Below the pieces are notes generated by a model. That model was not told the DNA's origin. It worked only from the letters and a program-made list of their open reading frames with translations, and did not search any database. 64,000 bases of DNA from JAADJA01 sp963840975 (lineage in GTDB: Bacteria; Bacteroidota; Bacteroidia; Bacteroidales; JAADJA01): the NCBI GenBank assembly GCA_963840975.1, contig CAWJBC010000004.1:1-64000 (forward strand). The letters are read 5' to 3'. Shown here one piece after another: positions 53,414 to 61,438 of this stretch. Positions within the stretch are counted from its first letter, which is position 1; the number at the start of each line of letters is the position of its first letter. Made by a program: the position numbers and the translations under genes.

Positions 53414-54049
53414 CTAATTGTTTACAAGATTGTTTCTGATTGCATACATAATCAGGCTGGCGGTATTTTTCGACTGTGTCTTGCTGAGTAAATTCTCCCG
53501 GTGTTTATCGACAGTCCTTTTATTAATATTTAAAACATCGGCTATTTCGGCATTTGACAATCCCTTGCAGATATAATAGAGCACCTGCGATTCACGCTCG
53601 GTGAGTTCGCCCGACTTGTTTATGGCCGGCTTAAAATTCTTTACAATTCGGTACAGGATATCTGAAGAGAAATAGTTTGCTCCTTCTCCCACGGATTGAA
53701 TGGCATTTTTTACCTCATTAATATCCGAATCTTTAAGCAAGAAACCTTTCACACCTGACGAGATCATCCTGTAATAATACTGCTCATCTCCGTACATTGA
53801 AAGGGCAATTATTTTTAAATCCGGGAACTGCTCAAGCGATCTAAGGGTTGCTTTAACACCGTCCATCACTGGCATATCAATGTCCATAAATGCTATGTCA
53901 ATGGGATTATTTCTTATCATTTCCAGAAACTCCAGTCCGTTGGATGCTTCGTAAATCCGGTCAATCATCTCAAAATTCTCCAGCAGCAAATGCAATCCTT
54001 TTCTGAATAAAGTGTGATCATCCACTATGATAATGTTGTATTTCTTCAT
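53414..54049 (-). CDS. NarL/FixJ-type response regulator
   Basis: A 211-residue protein: receiver domain (1-120) with IIVDDHTLF (acidic pocket), the phosphorylated Asp in IDIAFMDIDMPVMDG, Thr/Ser and Lys in ALSMYGDEQYYY and KGFLLKDSD, and a C-terminal LuxR-type helix-turn-helix (LTERESQVLYYICKGLSNAEIADVLNINKRTVDKHRENLLSK in part). It starts one base after the kinase gene stop on the same strand. It is predicted to switch transcription in answer to the kinase; target genes are unknown. Confidence 0.94.
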   Translation of the reverse strand: MKKYNIIIVDDHTLFRKGLHLLLENFEMIDRIYEASNGLEFLEMIRNNPIDIAFMDIDMPVMDGVKATLRSLEQFPDLKIIALSMYGDEQYYYRMISSGVKGFLLKDSDINEVKNAIQSVGEGANYFSSDILYRIVKNFKPAINKSGELTERESQVLYYICKGLSNAEIADVLNINKRTVDKHRENLLSKTQSKNTASLIMYAIRNNLVNN

Positions 54050-55000
54050 TTACGAAAGCTTAATATCAATATTAATATGAACACCCTTATTTTCCTCACG
54101 GTCGACATTGAATGTTCCGTTGATGGATTTGAGCCTGGACATTATGTTGGGAATTCCTCTTCCTTCATTTTCCTTGTTTAGCACTTCTTCCAGGTCAAAA
54201 CCGATTCCGTTGTCATAATAGTAAAGCGTAAGTGCATTTTCTTTCAAGTACAGATCGATGTTTATTGTCTTTGCCGAGGCATGCTTTACGGTATTTGAGA
54301 TAAGCTCGCAGATGACGCGATAAAGGATGACTTCAATGTTCCTGTCAAATCGCCTGTCGCCCAGGTTTGAATTAACATCAATATCTATGGTTTTTGATGC
54401 ACTTACATTTTCGGCAAAAGTCTTGACAGCTGACAATAATCCAAAATTGTCCAAAATGTGGGGACTTAAATTATTGGAAATTTCCTTGATGGAGTTCAGG
54501 GCTTCATTCACCATATTTCCCATATTCTCGATTATTTTTTTGTCACTGCCATCCGTTTGTTTTTGGGTGAGCGATGAAATGGACATTTTGATGGAGGAAA
54601 GCAGCGGGCCTAATCCGTCGTGAAGATCTTTGGCAAATCGAAGTCTTTCTTTTTCTTCCGTTTTTACAATGGTGCTCAGAATCCTGCTTTCCGTTTTTGC
54701 CCTGAAATTTTCGCTCAGATCAAGATACTTAAATATTTTTTTAATAAAGATGATGCCGATAGCTACCAGCACTGAAATTGATACGCCTATCCATATGCCG
54801 GCATTCGCAACAAGGACTCCTTCCTTATCTGTAATAAAGGGTACAAGTTCAAAAACACGCCTTACTGCCATGAGCAACAATGCAATTGTCAGTACAATCC
54901 AAGAAATATTATACTTTGTTCTTTTAATAAGGCTTACAGCAGTGATGGCCGCATAAAGCTGAAGAAAGATAGCGATTACTAAAGCAATTTTAAATATCAT
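54050..55000 (-). CDS. NarX/DegS-type membrane histidine kinase (HisKA_3)
   Basis: The 316-residue kinase has three hydrophobic helices in the first 90 residues (about 4-22, 32-50 and 70-90), no large sensor domain, the dimerisation/phosphorylation motif RFAKDLHDGLGPLLSSIKMSIS with the phospho-acceptor His, and an ATPase domain with ELISNTVKHASAKTI (N box), DNGIGFDLEEV (G1) and GRGIPNIMSRLKSING (G2). The sensing helices suggest a signal in or at the membrane. It forms a pair with the downstream regulator, which has no gap. A -7 box TAAATTTG lies at 55070-55077. Confidence 0.93.
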   Translation of the reverse strand: MIFKIALVIAIFLQLYAAITAVSLIKRTKYNISWIVLTIALLLMAVRRVFELVPFITDKEGVLVANAGIWIGVSISVLVAIGIIFIKKIFKYLDLSENFRAKTESRILSTIVKTEEKERLRFAKDLHDGLGPLLSSIKMSISSLTQKQTDGSDKKIIENMGNMVNEALNSIKEISNNLSPHILDNFGLLSAVKTFAENVSASKTIDIDVNSNLGDRRFDRNIEVILYRVICELISNTVKHASAKTINIDLYLKENALTLYYYDNGIGFDLEEVLNKENEGRGIPNIMSRLKSINGTFNVDREENKGVHINIDIKLS

Positions 55001-55069
55001 AAGTAAGGAATAAAATTTAGAAGTGCCATCAATTCGATCTTTTGTAATGCCTTAAAAATTTTGCGAATA

Positions 55070-55077
55070 CAAATTTA
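55070..55077 (-). promoter_or_regulatory. -7 box of the histidine kinase-response regulator operon
   Basis: TAAATTTG on the minus strand matches TAnnTTTG, about 70 bases before the kinase ATG, with a TTG 25 bases further upstream at 55103-55105. Confidence 0.45.
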
Positions 55078-55130
55078 GCGTATTTACAATTGTAATTTTA
55101 GACAATCTATCGGATTCACCCAAAATAAAA

Positions 55131-55156
55131 AAGGGTATTCTCGACCGGATACCCTT
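55131..55156 (-). terminator. Terminator after the DUF2807 gene
   Basis: AAGGGTAT and ATACCCTT form an eight-base stem with a 10-base loop, followed on the minus strand by TTTTTTATTTT. It lies 25 bases after the stop at 55181 and ends the sigma-factor operon. Confidence 0.8.
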
Positions 55157-55180
55157 TTCAATTATTTGTGATGCTTTTTA

Positions 55181-55915
55181 TCAATATTTTTTCAAACTCC
55201 CTGCCCCCGAAACATCTGTTTGTAAAAGTTTAGGCTCTCCTTTATATTTTAAACTTGCTGCCCCCGAAACGTCAACCGATAATTCACTTTTGACATAAAT
55301 TTTCGCATGTGAGGCACCGCTGATGTCAGCCGAATATTTTTCCGCCTCCAGTTCCAAAGCGTCAAGATCGGATGCGCCTGAAAGTTCAAGACTGACTTCA
55401 TTTGCATTCCCGAACATTTCAATCTGGCTGGCGCCGCTAAATTCAAGGCTAAGGTGATTAGCCGTTAGCTTTAGTTCGATATCCGAAGCACCGCTGCATT
55501 CAAGGTCAAGATCATTGAGGTTGAGTTTGGTTTCGCAGGTCAGTTTGCAGGCTCCGCTGATATCCATTTCCTCAAGTTTGGTGATGGTAAGGTAAATGTT
55601 AAGAGCATTTGAATTATTGATATCCTTTGTTGTAGAAATTTTCAGGCTATTACCTCTGATTTCTGTAGAGATATATTCAAGCAGATTTTCATCCGCCTCA
55701 ACAGTTAACGACTCTTTATCGCCCTGGGTGAGAAAAACCCTGAAAGCTCCGCCAACCTCCAGCGAATTGAAAGAGGATATTTGTCTTTCCTGTTTAATAA
55801 CATTACCATTACCCTTTATTCCGTTGAATGCATAAGAACAACCCGATTGCATCGTCAGCAGGAAAGTCAGTATTAACGAAAATCCAGCAATTTTTTTGAT
55901 TTTTAATGTTTTCAT
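55181..55915 (-). CDS. Head-GIN (DUF2807) putative autotransporter-adhesin-like lipoprotein
   Basis: A 244-residue exported protein: the signal peptide ends in a lipobox (LLTMQSGC), and NGNVIKQERQISSFNSLEVGGAFRVFLTQGD is the DUF2807 start. The C-terminal two-thirds is a right-handed beta-helix-like repeat with a striking SGAx motif about every 19-22 residues (SGACKL, SGASDI, SGASQI, SGASDL, SGASHA, SGAASL, SGAGSL). It is the last gene of a unit with an ECF sigma factor, an anti-sigma-like protein and a second beta-repeat protein. Function of the family is not established. Confidence 0.85.
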   Translation of the reverse strand: MKTLKIKKIAGFSLILTFLLTMQSGCSYAFNGIKGNGNVIKQERQISSFNSLEVGGAFRVFLTQGDKESLTVEADENLLEYISTEIRGNSLKISTTKDINNSNALNIYLTITKLEEMDISGACKLTCETKLNLNDLDLECSGASDIELKLTANHLSLEFSGASQIEMFGNANEVSLELSGASDLDALELEAEKYSADISGASHAKIYVKSELSVDVSGAASLKYKGEPKLLQTDVSGAGSLKKY

Positions 55916-55985
55916 GATTTAAATTATTTTAGTTAAACTTGAATTAATAAATGCCTTATTGAGCATAATTTTGGCTTGCCCCTTA

Positions 55986-57041
55986 TTAACGATAGTAAAG
56001 CGTCACCCCGGAATTTTGCGAATTGATCATTACCTTCGACTGGGTATCTGAATTTCCACCTATCAAACCCTCAAACTTTTTTGATGTATATGACATTTCA
56101 ACTACCGAAAGCTTAGCCCTTTCCTGTGGATATGTAAAATCGCCCATTTTTACCGTAGCATTAATTCTGAAACTGCAATCCGTAATAAATCCAATTTTCG
56201 CATCCGAAAAACTATTTGTTATATCAATGAGTTTAAAACTTTTGCCAACTTCTTTAACCTTCAGTTCACCATAATCAAAGTTTGCGGTAAGTGTTTGCTC
56301 AACGGTTCTGATTTCAACGTCTGAGAAATCGGACTCAATATCAATATTACGAACCGATCCGATAAAATCGTCATCATAACCCGTTTCGAGAGTGAGCACA
56401 TCAATTTTCCCGATGTTCAATTCTGAGAATTTTGATTCTGCGGTCATGTCATTGACCTCATCAATTTTAAGCTCAGAATATTTCAGATCCATTTTTGCAC
56501 TCTTGATGTAGCCAATGTATCCATCGCTAAACTGAATATCTATCTTGTTTGTACTTCCTGACAGCTTTTTGGCATCAATGGTTCCGTAACCGAGGTCAAT
56601 GGTGGCTGATCCTCCAACTTCTGCAATGATAATATCTCCGAACTTATTGTTCAGTTCAACATTGATAGTCTTTGGAATATAGATCATATAATCAATGCTT
56701 AAATCATTATTGCCTCTGTCGAAGAGGTTATCTTCCATTGAAGTGATAGCTGTTACGAGGGAATTGCTACCTGTAATATTGATCTTTATTTTATCAAAAT
56801 ATTTATTGGCCTTTTCCTGATTTGAAGCCGTTACGGTAATGGTGACATCAATGGAGATCGCATTTTTGTCCCAATTCTCACAATGGACTTTTCCAAATTT
56901 GTTTTTAACCGAAAGGGTCGCATCCTTATTCACATCAAAGGATTTGCTTATCTTTTTGGTAAACTCATCGGACGCCTGCAACTGAAAGTACATCAGGGTA
57001 CTCAGCAAGATGATCGGCAGGCTTGATTTTAATGTTTTCAT
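55986..57041 (-). CDS. Exported beta-repeat protein of the DUF4097 type
   Basis: The 351-residue protein has a signal peptide (residues 1-23). NKFGKVHCENWDKNAISIDVTITV fits the DUF4097-like start. Later parts repeat a short strand unit of about 20 residues (LKYSELKIDEV, SKFSELNIGKI, SDFSDVEIRTV, FDYGELKVKEV), the pattern of a beta-helix or beta-solenoid. It lies 14 bases after the anti-sigma-like gene and 70 before DUF2807. A periplasmic location is likely; role unknown. Confidence 0.78.
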   Translation of the reverse strand: MKTLKSSLPIILLSTLMYFQLQASDEFTKKISKSFDVNKDATLSVKNKFGKVHCENWDKNAISIDVTITVTASNQEKANKYFDKIKINITGSNSLVTAITSMEDNLFDRGNNDLSIDYMIYIPKTINVELNNKFGDIIIAEVGGSATIDLGYGTIDAKKLSGSTNKIDIQFSDGYIGYIKSAKMDLKYSELKIDEVNDMTAESKFSELNIGKIDVLTLETGYDDDFIGSVRNIDIESDFSDVEIRTVEQTLTANFDYGELKVKEVGKSFKLIDITNSFSDAKIGFITDCSFRINATVKMGDFTYPQERAKLSVVEMSYTSKKFEGLIGGNSDTQSKVMINSQNSGVTLYYR

Positions 57042-57055
57042 ACGTTTAAATTTAA

Positions 57056-57595
57056 TTAGTTAGTCTGGCTTAATGTATTTAATATCTTATCAACAATTCT
57101 TGCCTTCTCTCTCTGGTTCTGAAGCAAGGCATTTAGTATCCGTTCGTTATTTGGATTTTGAGCATATTCCTTTTCCAATTCTGTAGTATTCTCTTCAAGT
57201 GATTTCAATTCAAACATTGCCTTTTCTTTTACCCTTTTGGCTTCGTCGGAGGAACTGGCAAAATCATCAATCTGGTTCACTTTTTTATCGGTCAGCACGT
57301 TGTAGTATTGCATCGCTTCCACCAATTCCATAGGCAATTCAGCCGAAGCAATGCTTTGGGTGAATAATCTTTTGATCACGGGCAGACGGTCGGTATAGAT
57401 CAGCGTAGTGACGGCAACAAAAACCAGCACCGCTGCGGCAATTCTGACGGCGATAGCATACCGTTCAAACCAGCCCTCTTTTTTGAGGTGATGTTCAGCC
57501 AGCTTATCGGTGAACCTTTCCAGGTGCCCATCACGGGGTTCATTGTCGCTGAAAGCCTCCTTATTGTTTTTAATGATATCTTCTATGCGTTTCAT
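57056..57595 (-). CDS. Anti-sigma-factor-like single-pass membrane protein
   Basis: A 179-residue protein of a type I cannot name by family. Residues 1-45 are cytoplasmic and charged (MKRIEDIIKNNKEAFSDNEP), a transmembrane helix follows at about 47-69 (AVRIAAAVLVFVAVTTLIYTD), and the rest is a helical extracytoplasmic region rich in Glu and Lys. Its place 12 bases after an ECF sigma gene and its topology fit an anti-sigma factor that holds the sigma factor at the membrane. No ZAS zinc motif is present, so the mechanism would differ from that group. Confidence 0.7.
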   Translation of the reverse strand: MKRIEDIIKNNKEAFSDNEPRDGHLERFTDKLAEHHLKKEGWFERYAIAVRIAAAVLVFVAVTTLIYTDRLPVIKRLFTQSIASAELPMELVEAMQYYNVLTDKKVNQIDDFASSSDEAKRVKEKAMFELKSLEENTTELEKEYAQNPNNERILNALLQNQREKARIVDKILNTLSQTN

Positions 57596-57607
57596 GACGT
57601 GCTTTAA

Positions 57608-58177
57608 TTAATTCGGATGAAACATTTTGATTGAGCGTTGATTGGCTAAAATTTTCAACAACTTTCCTTTGGCGCGTGAAAAACGGGTACGGGAAGCGTT
57701 GTTGGAGATATTCAGTATTTGCGCTATTTCTTCATGGTCATATCCTTCGAAAAGGAAAAGGGAAAGCGCCACACGATGTTCCTCTGGAAGTAAGGGAATG
57801 GCTTTTTTAATTTCTTCGACCCTGTATTCTACCTGTTCATCGGAAGTGGTTGTATCTTCTGCGGCTTCGAATTGCATATTATCGAGAGGCAGTGTCTCTT
57901 TTCTCTTTTTTAAGGCATCAATGGAGTTGTTTACAACAATTCGCCTCAGCCAACCGCCAAAACTGCCGTCACCTTTGTACTCTTCAATTTTTCTGAAGGC
58001 ATCAAGGAAAGATTCCTGCATTGCATCTTCCGCTTCGGCATTGTGATTCAATATTCTGAGACTCGTGTTGTACATCGGTTTATAATAAAGTTTATAAATT
58101 TCAAGCTGCGCTTTCTGGTCGTTTTTACGACACCTGTCAATCAATTCCTGGTGAATATTTTTTGAAGCAGCTTCCAA
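57608..58177 (-). CDS. ECF-type RNA polymerase sigma factor
   Basis: The 189-residue protein has region 2 (LNHNAEAEDAMQESFLDAFRKIEEYKGDGSFGGWLRRIVVNNSIDALKK in part) with the DNA-melting and -10 contacts, and region 4 (LPEEHRVALSLFLFEGYDHEEIAQILNISNNASRTRFSRAKGKL in part) with the recognition helix. There is no region 3, as in ECF factors. It is the first gene of a four-gene minus-strand unit with an anti-sigma-like protein and two exported proteins, which are candidate members of its own regulon. Confidence 0.94.
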   Translation of the reverse strand: MEAASKNIHQELIDRCRKNDQKAQLEIYKLYYKPMYNTSLRILNHNAEAEDAMQESFLDAFRKIEEYKGDGSFGGWLRRIVVNNSIDALKKRKETLPLDNMQFEAAEDTTTSDEQVEYRVEEIKKAIPLLPEEHRVALSLFLFEGYDHEEIAQILNISNNASRTRFSRAKGKLLKILANQRSIKMFHPN

Positions 58178-58299
58178 TTTTTAAAACCTTTATTAGTATG
58201 ACCTGAAAAAAAAATGAATGTTACAGGTAAGGAAGTTTAAAGTGACAAAAATGTTTCAATTGCCTAACGTCAAAGAAGACCGGAATGAATTTAAGAAAA

Positions 58300-58327
58300 T
58301 TTAGTCAATCAAAATTTTAGTCAATTT
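58300..58327. repeat. Second copy of the TTTAGTCAAT repeat
   Basis: TTTAGTCAATC followed by a second TTTTAGTCAATTTT matches the arms of the element at 37860-38072 with only small differences. It lies in the gap between the sigma factor gene and a T9SS gene. Confidence 0.45.
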
Positions 58328-58392
58328 TCACAAATGCCTTCGGCAAGTCAATCCTGTATCAACCTTTAGCTGATTGGCTGATTTTCCACAAC

Positions 58393-61313
58393 CTACTTCA
58401 CCACCATCTTCCTGACCCAAACATTGGTCTTGTCGCGAATTTCGATAATATAGATACCCCTTCCTTTATTGGTCAAATCAATTGATTGATTGTAATTTTC
58501 GGGGCTGTTAAAAGAAGATTGATAAACCATACGACCGGACAAATCGGAAATTTTGAGGTTTACCGGTCCGTTTATATCGTTCAATCTTAAGGTGAATGAT
58601 CCACCCGAAGGGTTAGGGAAAATTGAAATTGCATCCGTTCCGGATTTCACCTCATTTGTATTGCTGAGAACACCATTGATCATCACATTATCAACGAAAA
58701 TATTGTTTCCGAAACTATTGAATGTTTCAAAGACAATTTTCAGATTAGGAACACCTGCCCAGGGTGTAAGATCAATCGAAATGCAGGGAGGATTTCCATC
58801 TGCCCCGCACCAATCATCAGCAGATTGCGGCAAAAAGTTGGAGGGTGTAGGAGGTGCTGTTGCAAATTGATGAAGGCTGTCCTCACCCAACGATAGCAAG
58901 CGATGCAATAGGTAACCGCAGTCGTCGGCAATATAAACAATAAGCGAGTCGGTGTATTGAGGGAGACGCTGCGCATAGGCAAACTGAAACTCAAGGGTTG
59001 CTTCAGTGTAATCTTTGAGATTAATCAGCGGACTGATCAACCTGTCGCGTTCGTATAGACCATTATAGCTTTTAATATTGACACAGGCAGCGCTGGTTCC
59101 GGGTTCATTTCCTCCCACAGTTTTTATTTCCCAGGTTTTACTGTTGTCAGGGTTTTCGATTGTCCACGATTTACTGTTAAAAAACAAGGATTCGAAATCA
59201 TCCTCAAAAGGAAGATATAATCCACCGGGGTAAATCATATCTGTTTTAATCAATGAATTTTGTCCATTCAGGTTGGAGGCGGTTAATGTAACATCATATG
59301 GCATAGGCAAGCCAAAAACAACCTGGGGATGTTGCGAATTTTCGTCTGTTCCGTTCACAAATGTAACCGAGTCGGGATAAAAGGTCCATAGCCATCCTAT
59401 TGCATTATAAATGGAAGCATCAGTAAAAATGACTGTATCCATGGTACAGGGCTGAGATTTATTGGCTGTAAAGGCGACTTCGGGTAAAACTGTGGTATTG
59501 GAATTAATAAAATCATGCATTACAACCGTATCCGAGCCTAAGAAGTTAGTTGCAATCAGGGTAACATCAAACAGTCCTGAAACAGGATAAACTATATTTT
59601 GCGGATTCTGATCAGTGGAAGTGGAAGGAACTCCTCCTTCAAAAGTCCAAAGCCATTGAGTCGGTTCATATTTCGATTGATCCATGAAGTTTACTCCGCT
59701 TCCCGTCGGGACAGAAGCAATATTCACATCAAAATCAGCAGAGGGTTTGTTGTCTAAATTCACGTAAGCCCACCATGTGCTCCATTGGTCCTGCGATCCG
59801 GGCAAATCGGCATATTCCTGTAATGTCCAGAAATCCAAACCATCCAACGGGTCAACGACAGTTCCCGTATAATCACCCCACCGGTTTCGTGTACCACCAT
59901 AGGTTTTGTAATAGGGTGCCAATCCATCCACAAACTGGTAGCTATCCCTGAGTGTATTGGGCGGATCATCAGCATACCTAAACGAATAACTGCCACCGGC
60001 ATATTGTTCGGGCGAAAAACTTGCATAGCCGATGAGAATATCTTCACGGGAGTTTACAGCAATTGAAGCAAAGGCATAAAACATGTTTCCATCGGGGTCG
60101 TCAACCCTTCCACGCTGCAGTATGGTGCCATCCAAACCCAGCTCAAACCATTGAACAGCACATCTTGTTGGATTTTCAACAGGAAGATAAATATGATGAA
60201 CGCACCATAATTTTCCATTCCTGTAAATCATATTCTCCATTCTTGCGTCAACCGTATTTATCTTTTCATCGCTGCCAAGTTGCGGGGCGAAATTTCCGCC
60301 GCCGGAATAGGATCCATTGCTCCAGGGATCAGCTATTTCAATCAAACCGAGATCTTCCACCCACTCAAACCCAGGTTCACCTGTGACCCTCCAAAGGTTC
60401 AGGTATCCACTTCCATTGATATTACCTCCTGCATTGTTTACCATGTAAATATCTTCTTCATTTTCATCGTAGGTAAAAGCCGGAACCAGCGTAAAACCAT
60501 CATAAATCTCAAACCTGGTATAATCAGCAACAGGAGCATTATTGTACAGATCGTTTTTATCCAAAACAAATACAGTATTATAACCGAATCCTGAGCTAAA
60601 CATGTTACCCGTAACGACTATCCAGTTTTTATTAAAACCAAAATTCGGATAATCGAACCAATGGTTATTGTTGGGGTCGGTATCGAAAACATACCTGTAC
60701 CAGTTTCCCGTTGGATCGGAATTTTCAGAAACAGCCACCATCAGCCGCGACAAACCAACATCTGAACTGCTGGGCATGAGGAATATCCACCTGTCAGCAT
60801 AAGGATCATAAATAATTTTCGGGTCGAAAGTATCGCCCGATCCGGGCATTGGATACCAGAAATTTCCGGTTCCCACAGTGTAGATGGGGTTGCCGTCCCT
60901 ATCCATAATCCTGACATCCGTATTCAGGGTTATCATCAGATGATTGGGACCTGCAGCCCCATTCACATCAGGCGGAATTGAATTATTATTGTCCTTTAAT
61001 CCTAAAAAGTCTTTGGTTGGCAAGGGTGATGGATCTTTGACCAATGTATTTTCTAAGGAGTTGATTTTTCTTTCATCTTTATAAAGCATTTTCTTGTTCC
61101 GTCAATCGAAAACTCAGGATAAACAAACATTTCCTTATTCGGAACTTTCATTTTAATTTCATTCAGTGGGTGCTCTTTGTCCCAGGCTGCAATTTCACTG
61201 AAATTTATTACCGATTTATAAGAGGATGTACCTTTGTGGGTATTGTAATTTTGTCCGAAAACGCCGGAAACAAAAATTACTAAAGCAATGGTTAAATGTG
61301 CCGGGTATTTCAT
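58393..61313 (-). CDS. T9SS surface protein with PKD and choice-of-anchor-J domains, frameshifted near its start
   Basis: Two frames make one protein of about 973 residues. The first piece (61313-61053) has the signal peptide (MKYPAHLTIALVIFVSGVFGQ); the second begins near 61089 and continues GTRKMLYKDERKINS if one A is restored in AGAAAATG near 61080. The N-terminal 430 residues look like a beta-propeller-like domain (GAAGPNHLMITLNTDVRIMDRDG, YDPYADRWIFLMPSS). Two PKD domains (TQWLWTFEGGVPSTST, IGWLWTFYPDSV), a choice-of-anchor-J domain (LPFEDDFESLFFNSKSWTIENP) and a T9SS sorting domain (IFPNPSGGSFTLRL) follow. A promoter at 61348-61378 supports the 61313 start. It is paralogous to the next upstream gene at its C-terminus. 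Confidence 0.82.
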
Positions 61314-61347
61314 TTTATCCTAAAGTTTAATGATCATTTTTCGAAAA

Positions 61348-61378
61348 CAAAAATAGGTATAGTTTCGCTGTTTACCAA
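61348..61378 (-). promoter_or_regulatory. Bacteroidota promoter for the T9SS gene
   Basis: On the minus strand TTG (61378-61376) and TATTTTTG (61355-61348) are 20 bases apart, 35 bases before the ATG at 61313. It supports reading the short upstream frame as the true 5' end. Confidence 0.6.
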
Positions 61379-61387
61379 GTAAAAGAA

Positions 61388-61417
61388 AACCGGCATACCA
61401 AAACATGTTGCCGGCTT
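61388..61417 (-). terminator. Terminator after the second T9SS gene
   Basis: AAGCCGGCA and TGCCGGTTT form an eight- to nine-base stem (one G-T pair), followed on the minus strand by TTTCTTTT. It lies 22 bases after the stop at 61439. Confidence 0.75.
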
Positions 61418-61438
61418 TAAATCCAATAAATATATGAC

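Noticed and set aside
53414..55000. Two-component genes next to pst read as PhoR/PhoB
   Set aside because: The kinase is HisKA_3 type and the regulator has a LuxR-type, not OmpR-type, DNA-binding domain.
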